This document shows positions 51,991-64,000 of a stretch of 64,000 bases of DNA, in pieces. Each line of letters opens with the position of its first letter. The stretch's first letter is position 1. Origin of the DNA: Rostratula benghalensis (lineage: Eukaryota > Chordata > Aves > Charadriiformes > Rostratulidae). Location: positions 107,804-171,803 of the forward strand of contig VXAI01000083.1 of NCBI GenBank assembly GCA_013399305.1, given 5' to 3'. The position numbers were made by a program, and so were the translations under genes. The notes under the pieces were generated by a model. That model was not told where the DNA came from. It was given only the letters and a program-made list of their open reading frames with translations, and searched no databases.

Positions 51991-52028
51991 ATGTTGCAGA
52001 CGTATGTTGCAGACTGTATGTTGCAGAC
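51991..52028 (+). repeat. Three tandem copies of ATGTTGCAGAC
   Basis: Copies lie at 51991-52001, 52004-52014 and 52018-52028, joined by GT and TGT. The block ends 89 bases before coding exon 6. Each copy contains GCAG, so it multiplies acceptor-like dinucleotides upstream of the true acceptor, though none has a good pyrimidine tract. Confidence 0.85.
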
Positions 52029-52117
52029 GGCATCTTCCTAAGGGTTTGTATTTGAAATATGATCTCAGGGGCATCTCTGCAAGCCACCTGTATGATGCAA
52101 ATAATTTCTTGTCACAG

Positions 52118-52280
52118 ATCTACACACGCTCTGTAATTGAACCTGCCGCTGCACCAGCACCAGCTAAAGAAGCCACCACTCCCCAACCTGAAAACTCGAA
52201 CACAAACACTTTGTACAGAAACACAGACCGACAGCGAAAAAAATCCAAGATGACAGATGAGGAGATCCTAGAGAAACTGA
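52118..52280 (+). CDS. PAK3: PAK3 coding exon 6 (variable linker to start of the kinase)
   Basis: The exon begins after TTTCTTGTCACAG and ends before GTATGT, encoding residues 201-254 and the first base of Arg255 (phase 1). The conserved ends are IYTRSVIE (201-208) and [20 protein letters not shown] (235-254), which join the regulatory half to the kinase. Between them is a low-complexity Pro/Ala stretch, [20 protein letters not shown] (208-227), which differs clearly from mammalian PAK3 as I remember it and is the least conserved part of the protein. The basic segment RQRKKSK (238-244) resembles nuclear-localisation-like clusters in PAKs. Confidence 0.97.
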
Positions 52281-52688
52281 GTATGTATTCTGTAGTTCGT
52301 GTCTGATAAGGCAGTGTACTGTCTGCATCTCTCAAGACCATATGTACCAAATGTTCATCCTCAGTCTAGTGTCACAGAGTCACTTGCAAAGTGTTATGTG
52401 CTTAGGGGAAGCGAGAGAGCACTGTGGTTATTCCTTCTGCCTCTGAGGGCAGTTGTGGCTGGGCTGGATTTGCCTGGGCTTCCTCCTACACTGTAGGCAA
52501 AAGCTGAGATTGTTTTTGGTTGAGCAGAAGGCTGTGAGCTAGAGAATGACCTAGTGCACTCCTTTGTGCTGATGGCCAAATTGAGCAGAATATTTTGGTT
52601 CCTAAATTCTCTTCAGACTCCTGAATCTCACCAGTCATCGGAGCCAAAATAATTTGCAGAAATCTATTGGATTTTTGGGGTGTGGGTT

Positions 52689-52728
52689 GTTTTTTTTTAT
52701 TTGTTTTTGTTTGTTTGTTTGTTTTTTT
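52689..52728 (+). repeat. T-rich tract with TTTG units
   Basis: A run of T with single A or G interruptions leading into four TTTG units. Probably a degenerate simple repeat or the antisense of a retroposon tail. Confidence 0.75.
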
Positions 52729-52956
52729 ACCAGCAGACAACGAGAGCACTAATCTGATTCATTCAGCTTCAAGGAGCTCTCTTCCCACAGATATTCTATT
52801 GTGTCCTTTTTGTGATTGTTGTTACTACTGCTACTACTTCTACTAATATATCAGAGTTTGTTTTTATAAGAATTCTACATTTTTGTCAGAGTGAACTCCT
52901 TTAAAAGAACATTAGTTGACACCGGGGATAGAGGGGAAGGTGTTTCAATGTGCCCC

Positions 52957-52990
52957 AAACAAAATAAAACAAACAAACAAAAAAACCCCA
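52957..52990 (+). repeat. AAAC-type simple repeat
   Basis: AAACAAAAT then AAACAAACAAAC and a run of A closing with CCCC. It is the near-complement of the tract at 52689-52728, so transcripts could pair across about 230 bases. Confidence 0.75.
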
Positions 52991-55900
52991 CATTTATAAC
53001 AATCCTTATTTTATTTCTTAGCTTTATGCTTGTAAAGATGTACCAGAAAGACACATCAATGTGGCACGATCAGGTAAACCTGCACTGCAAGCATTTCTCA
53101 GGAGCCAGTCTCCAGCACATCCACTGTGTATTTCTCAGACACGGGGCACTTTGTCATAGCTAATTCCCAGCCAGCTAATACTATTAGAATCCTAACCGTT
53201 GGGCCCAAACCTCTGCACAGATCATACTCTAGGAAAACACATCAAGCCCTTTGTGATTCTCCTGCACAACCAATTTAATCTGGTTTTTGCATGTAATAGC
53301 TGCCAGTGCTATGTTCTCAGATAATAAATTGTTGGGTTCTTAACGCGTTCTTACCCTGTGTCTACCATTAACCCATAGGACAAAAAGTAGCTTGATCTAC
53401 ACCTCCTTGTGTTTGATCTCAAAGCCAGTAATGTTTTGTCTTCAATGGAGGCAGCTGCTTTTAGAGGGGTGCAGTCTGGCTGGGGCTTCTTCACAATGGT
53501 TTGTGTCAATGCTGGTTCTTGTACTACACCTACCTTTTTGTCATACCTGCCGTGCCACTGATGGCCGGGTGTGACTGCAGAGGCTGAAGCCTTCCTTTGC
53601 TGTGAGATTTCAGCTCCTTGTGTAGGGCTTTCTGCATCCTTAGCAGGTTTGACAAGACTTTAAAAAGAACTGAATCTCTGTGCCATTAGGGAGTATTCAA
53701 GGGAGAAGTTCAGCAGCTAGCTACTGGGCACAGTGAAATACATTCCAGAGCAGATGGTTACGTGCAGGTATGTCAGCTTATAAAGGGAGGAATTGCAGCT
53801 TCTTCAGCTGAGGATAAGCTGAAGAAGGCAGGCGTTTACCATGAGATCTGCAGGTACCCTGCATCCATGAATGGAAGTATGCATATCGTTTATTCAAGCT
53901 TCTGTGTATGCCAGGTTAGGGCTTAGCCCTCGAGTTATTGTGGATTATGTCTTTGAAATGTTACATGCTTTCATGCTTTTTCTTTCTTAAGAATTTGATA
54001 CCCAGTGAGCAAGGTCTGAAGGTCTGCCTTGGGCAAAGTGCAATGCGGACAATGAAAACCTTTTTGTGCTTTCATGAAGCTATTTCAAAACAGGGGTGAT
54101 GCTTTTTTGTCACAGGCTTGGGCTATATAAGCATGTGTGGTTGTGGTTTTTTCTGTTTTGTTTTGCTTTAACTTGTATGATTTCTTCACCTTGCCTGCTT
54201 CCTCCACAACTGATTTTATGCTACTTTTAGGAAGATGTCCCCTGCCCTCTTTTATCTTCAATTTCTTTCATTATACTTTTCTGCTTTAAATAACTTGGGT
54301 TTTTTTAGAGTCACTTTCATTACAAGTTTTACTAGCGAGTAAAGCCTGTAATATTGAGATAAGATCAAACAAAATTCTGTCTCTAATGAAATCATGAGTA
54401 TGTTCTATTGTAATTAAAAAACAGAAATGGCCCAATTCTGCTTTCTTACCCACTTAATTTAGGACAAAAGAAAGTACTAATAGACATAAAAATAACTGAT
54501 ACATTTATATTTTGGAGCTACTAGTCACTTTCTTGATTTTAGTGCTGTCATATTTGATGTGCACTGGCTTAAGCACAGGAAACCAGCCACAAACAACTAA
54601 CTTGTGAAAGCAGCTACTCAAGGTTTGAGGAGAAATGCCAGAGGTCTGAACTGTGAAATGAGTGGCAAATTTAGAAAATTCTTTTTCAAAATATTTGCTT
54701 TGCAGTCTTTTTCATTCTTTTCTAAAGTGAACTTCCATGAACTTCTGATACCTGTTCTGATAGATACACAGTTCCATTAACAAGCTGAAAATAGCACCTC
54801 GCCAGACAGACACCAACAGCACACTGTTTTTCCTGTTGTCCAGCCTAGCATGGGATGATGGCAGTGTGTGGGTTAGTACTGCAGAGTCTCATGGGCATCC
54901 CTGTCTGGGGGATGGCTAAGCTTGGGAGAGCCTGCTTTCTCATCTCGTGTCCCTTCCTAAAGACAGCTAAAAGGGGCTCCTGGAGTCCTCTGGTCCTATT
55001 CCTTTTGACTGAAGGGCTATTTTGTAGTGGAGACCCACTGCAGAGAAGCAGAATGAAAGTTTTATCTTACATTATACATTTCAGTGAGGTGAAACTACAA
55101 AAAGTTAACCACGTCCTGAAAGTGTTATGTCCTTGGCTTGGACTCCAGACAGTCCAGTTGCTCTGACTCTTTCAGGCTGTCACGGCAGGGCATGGCTGCC
55201 TCAGGCAACTTGAGGCTGTGTTGGCAACCTTGGCCAGCAGGCACTGGCCACGGTTCCTGGAGTGCTGGGTGAGGGGAGAGAGTACCACGGGGCGAAGGAA
55301 ACCTCTTCTCCTGCAGCTCACATTAGTGGTCTTGCCAAGGCCAGCAGAATTGTTTTATCAGGGAGTGGACTAGATGGTGCTGGTGCCTCATCCGCTTGCT
55401 GTGCTGGCAGCAGAATTCCTGGCTGAGCATCCAGATACCTGGTTTGGATGCTCCAGAGAAATGGCCTCGACAGGAGAGAGGGGTGTCAGTTACTACTTTT
55501 AGTGAATTGCCTAAGTATTGTTTTGGATGCTCAGGTGAAGAAATAAATATGTGTTTGTATTTGTGATTGAGGAATATTGCTAGATCAGCCAAGCAAAGTA
55601 CGTTGAGAAATGTTGGAAGTCTTTCCTCCTGAAGTAGTCCTCTTAAAGTACTTCAGTGATGTATGTTCCAAGTTAAATCTTTATAAGTTGTTTGCATTGA
55701 GCCATCACCTTAGGCTCATTGTTTGTATTTATCTAGGACCAGACCAGAAAATAAACGTATTGGGTTTTTTTTAATTATTCATTCAGATTTGTTTGAGTTT
55801 ATCAGATTTTGGCTCTTTGATTTGACACAAACACAGCATCCTAAGTACTGCCTGCTTTCCGTCCCATTGGAGACTGCCTACACCTCCGAGTGGACAGGAA

Positions 55901-56851
55901 GCTGTCAAGCAGAGCATGCTTTAGTTTGAGCTTTTGAGTGGCACAGGAGCTCTGTGGTGGCCGATGGAGCCGGACTGTCCCAGCCCTGTGCTGGCCCTGC
56001 CTTCCCGCAGCTGCAGCACGGAGCTGCCGGGAGGCGGCAGCATCCCATCTGGCCTCAGCCAGCCTTCTCAAACCCATCCCCTGTACTCCTGACATTATCA
56101 GCCTCTCCTTTGTGCAGCTGTCTGTGTAACACCAGTGCCTGAGGAACGTTGCTGGCCTTGTTATCCATCGCAGCAGTGCTTATTTGTGTGCAGCGCTGAG
56201 GCTGTGAGTTGAGTGCTAGTTATTGAGCCAAGGCAGGCTGGAGGTGAGCGGCGGGCTGCTTAAAATGGCAAAAGCCAGGTCTTCTTCAGAACTTAGCCTG
56301 GCAGTGAATTATGTGGATCATAGTTCTTGAAGCTCCATAATTATTGATTATAACGTGGGATGCTGTTCTTTGAAAACATTAAGGCAATCTTTTGGCAAAC
56401 TGCTGAAAGGTTGAGAGGTCCCCTCCTGGAAACACTTTGCAATATTCTTTTTGTTCTGAAAATGACACCTGTTCATAAAAATTGACTCCAGAACCCAAGG
56501 TGCATTTAATTTTCAGAAGTATTAAACCTTCCATTGAATCACACAGAGTATTTATCCCTAAGAAAACAAAGTCTCTGTTGTTCCAGCTCTCATTGTTTAT
56601 AGATAGCAAACACTTGCATTGGTGGTGCTTCTTTTCTGATATCCGTGTCTTGTGCGTGTTTCTCCATGTTCTTAGTTTCCTGTCAAGGTTACTCTCCAAA
56701 GGGTTGTAGAAAATCAGTCTTCGTGGAGGCCATCTGTGCTGTGGGTCTGCCTGTATTGTTGTTGTTGCTACCCAACTGACTACGAACAGCTGAACCCCAG
56801 ACATGGGGCTGCATTTCTCATCTGCTTGGAAGGTGGTGTCTCCGTTACTAA

Positions 56852-60750
<3,899 letters not shown>

Positions 60751-60799
60751 GGCATCAGGAACTGTTTATACAGCAATCGACATCGCCACAGGACAAGAG
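60751..60799 (+). CDS. PAK3: PAK3 coding exon 8 (glycine-rich loop)
   Basis: A 49-base exon after TCATTTCTAG and before GTAAGC. It completes Gly276 and encodes ASGTVYTAIDIATGQE (277-292), ending in phase 0. With exon 7 it forms the ATP-binding glycine loop GQGASGTV (274-281). Ile285 replaces the Leu I remember in mammals, a conservative change. Confidence 0.97.
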
Positions 60800-63413
60800 G
60801 TAAGCATCAACAGTCCCAGCAGATTATGCTTTCCCTCTGGCATGAACTGTGGATGGGGATTTGGGTTGCCAGTAGATTTTTACCGAAAAGGTTGTTCCTT
60901 TGGAGCACAGGCTAATGTCAGCCTGCAAAATACATCATCTGCAGCTCTTCAGTGAAAGCTCTTTAAGGGCAGAGTGGTTCTGTGCCTCAGTAACTGAACA
61001 CTTACTGTGGCCATCCCCTTTCCAGCAACCATTAGACTGAGGTGTTGATTAATGCCTGAAAAGATGCCTGTGAATTCCTGGGGGGAATGCCCCTCCTGGC
61101 ATCAGTAAGAGTCTTGATGGTCTCTGCACTTGGGCTGATGCTTCACCTATAGCTTTTAAGGCCACTTGTAAGTGAATTATTTTTCTACAGAAACAGGTCA
61201 GTGCTCTCCACAGTATTGTTGGTCCCAGCCTGGTACCATGTTATTTTAATGGAGAGAAATCTGTAAAGAATTCCCAGCAAGATTTTGGGCCCGATAAAAA
61301 CAATATAACATTTATTACCAGCTTAAATGTATTAGTTTAGAAATTGTTATACCTCTGTTCCCAGTGTGCATGAAGCTGGACTATTACAGAGAATGTCTGT
61401 CTGTATATACAATTTGACTCTGTGCATTTACAGCATAAAATCTGCCTGTGGTCCTGGCCATAGATTGATTAGCAATACAAGCTATAACATCTGAAGATCT
61501 GTCCTAGTGAGAGGTCTTGGGAGAATTCTAGGGGTGGTCACAGATTCCCCTATGGCAGTTAGGAGTAAATAGCTTCATTATTTTGCTCCATTTTGGACAG
61601 ACTTTGTCCTTATTAACTACAGAAAAAATGCAAGGAGGGAAGCAGTACCTTTCAGAGAAGGACACACTAGCTCTGTTTTAATTACTAAATACATTAATGC
61701 ATCAACTAGCTGGTGGAGGCTGCTGTCATTTGGTCCCAATTTATGTTAATCACAGGTTCAGACAGTAATGCTGTTCAGCATGTTTTCCGTCACATTTCAT
61801 CTTCTAAGTACAATGCAAGACCTAATTAAGAAGAGACCATGTTTAGGATGCAGTTTTGCTTTAACCATGCTGAATCTGGTTGACACACACACAGACAAAT
61901 GAGAAGACTTATATCAAGAGTAAAGATACCTCCTAATGATACAGTCGTATTTAGGTCAGTGACAACCCATTACAGCCGGTGAACTGGTTGCAGGGCAATA
62001 GGGGTCATGGGGTGAGAGACACATCTTGAAGGAAAGCAGTGTTAATGCTGATGGTCCTTGTGGTGGCCGATTTAAAGTGGCATCTTATCATTCCTTTCCT
62101 TTTGCAAGCCAGAGTTTTTAAATAAGTACAAACCCTGCCTGAAAGTCTGGCTCAAAAACCAGGAAAGAGAAGGGAGGGGTGGTGTCTTTCATGCCATGTC
62201 AAGAGCAGGACTAGGCAGAGGAGGAGGCTGGCCAAACCGAGTATGGAGGCAACAAGAGTCAGACTTTAAGTAGCCACAGGACCACATCTCCCTACAAGGT
62301 GTGTGTTGGGTGGGAGGGCTGTTCTAGGCCCGTGGGGGAAGATGAATTTGTAGGAGTGCTTGGCCAGATCGGAGTTGGATGGCAGGGAGGGGAGCAGGGC
62401 TGAGCCCAGGACAAAAAGCTGAAGCAGAGACCTGGGGGCTGGTGGCTGCCTGGGGGAAGGTGGGACTGGGTGGAGGAGGCAGGAGGGAGGCAGAGGCAGG
62501 ATGGTTACAGCAGATCAGAGCAGATGTGATCGTAGTAGTAATAAACAGGCAAGGTGGTGGCTTAGAGAATCCCGTTGCTGTCTGGGGCTAAAGCTTAAGA
62601 TTTCCAATTTATATTTCTGTCTGTAGGCAAATACATCTGAATCTTGCTGGTAGTTTCTCATCCACCTGTACTGCTGCACTTTGTAACTGCTCTTAGAGAT
62701 CAGCAAGGGATCTAGAAGCCCTAAGCCCTGTTCATAGCCCTGGGTGTATTTATAAGATACCATAGAATGGATTTATTTTTATTTTTTTTTAAACCTGGAA
62801 AATAACTGCAAATCTAAACTATGTTAAAGAATGTTGTTTAGAGTTGCAAAATCAAAATTCAAGAAGTAAGGAAGTGCTAGGATTGTAAGTTTTTTTCATG
62901 TAATCTTAATGATCTTTTTAGTACAGCATTTTATACATAACACGTATGTGTGTTTTCAGCTATGCAATCAAGTCAAGAATAGTAGTTGCTAAAATAATGA
63001 TAAAAAAAAATCATATAATTGCCAAAGTATTACCAGCTGGTTTATATATATTCACTGTAACAAAATCACTTCCTGCTTGCAAAATGTGCATAAATAATAA
63101 CAGTGGTGATAAGCTAAGGCTGTTTGAGAAGAATGTAGGTCCACAGGGTGTTGTTAGAGATTTGTGGTTCGTAGTTTAAGGACGATTTTAACAGATTATT
63201 ACAAGGCAAAGTGTATATGTCCATGTGTCCTGTAACTAGTACCCAAGCTAGCAGAGAAATAGGTTGTTGTAATGTAAGTTACTGAGCTTTTCTGTCTAAT
63301 AACAAGACAGTTCGGCACAGCTCTGCTGCAGCATTCCAGAAACACTCAGTCCATGTTCATTCTGATCTCATACAGCAGGCTACCCAACTTAATGGTTTTC
63401 AATGTCATTTTAG
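60800..63413 (+). other. PAK3: PAK3 intron after coding exon 8
   Basis: The 2.6 kb intron includes an AT-rich block at about 61670-61840 with TAATTA-type words (TAATTAAG at 61823-61830), a GC- and G-rich patch around 62340-62500, and AT-rich DNA from 62760 to 63060. No repeats of known family or coding exons were recognised. Confidence 0.8.

Positions 63414-64000
<587 letters not shown>

Larger units (their letters stand above)
50829..52117 (+). other. PAK3: PAK3 intron after coding exon 5
   Basis: The 1.3 kb intron holds a sense-oriented CR1 fragment (51075-51374) and, close to the next acceptor, a local triplication of ATGTTGCAGAC (51991-52028). Nothing else is recognisable. Confidence 0.85.

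Overview
The window is vertebrate nuclear DNA from a bird. It is intron-rich, CpG-poor outside its first 300 bases, and carries four fragments of the CR1 LINE family, the dominant retrotransposon of birds and other reptiles. Two of them keep the typical CR1 3' ends with ATTCTGTG-type octamers. C-containing A-rich tracts (AAAAACCCCAAACC type) also look avian. Species cannot be settled from sequence alone.

The only gene I can support is PAK3 (p21-activated kinase 3, a group I PAK Ser/Thr kinase), on the + strand. Nine constitutive coding exons are recognisable (35583-35757, 41647-41747, 46472-46625, 48125-48162, 50697-50828, 52118-52280, 56877-56940, 60751-60799, 63414-63526). All have AG/GT borders and compatible phases, and together they give 329 complete codons plus two bases. 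A tenth, 45-nt in-frame exon (45305-45349) is the alternative neuronal exon b. The protein runs from the Nck-binding N-terminus through the CRIB/autoinhibitory region, the acidic tract and the PIX-binding motif into the kinase N-lobe (glycine loop, VAIK lysine, helix C glutamate). It is cut in the exon after LD(S), so most of the kinase domain lies to the right of position 64000.

Layout: 1-300 is a CpG island, cut at the left edge, and may be a PAK3 promoter or first exon. 300-35560 is about 35 kb of non-coding DNA, probably the PAK3 5' region or first introns, with one well-bordered candidate untranslated exon at 9639-9742 and two CR1 fragments. 35561-63526 holds the coding exons. The introns carry two more CR1 copies, a long pyrimidine-rich tract, a purine-rich tract, simple repeats and AT-rich clusters that could be conserved enhancers. 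63527-64000 is intron.

I found no tRNA, rRNA, CRISPR array, intact transposon or second protein-coding gene, and no sign of a previously undescribed system. The most interesting items are exon b with its weak donor and UCUU-rich upstream tract, the strand-asymmetric pyrimidine tract at 43038-43346, the candidate 5' untranslated exon, and a perfect 13-bp hairpin at 23830-23859.
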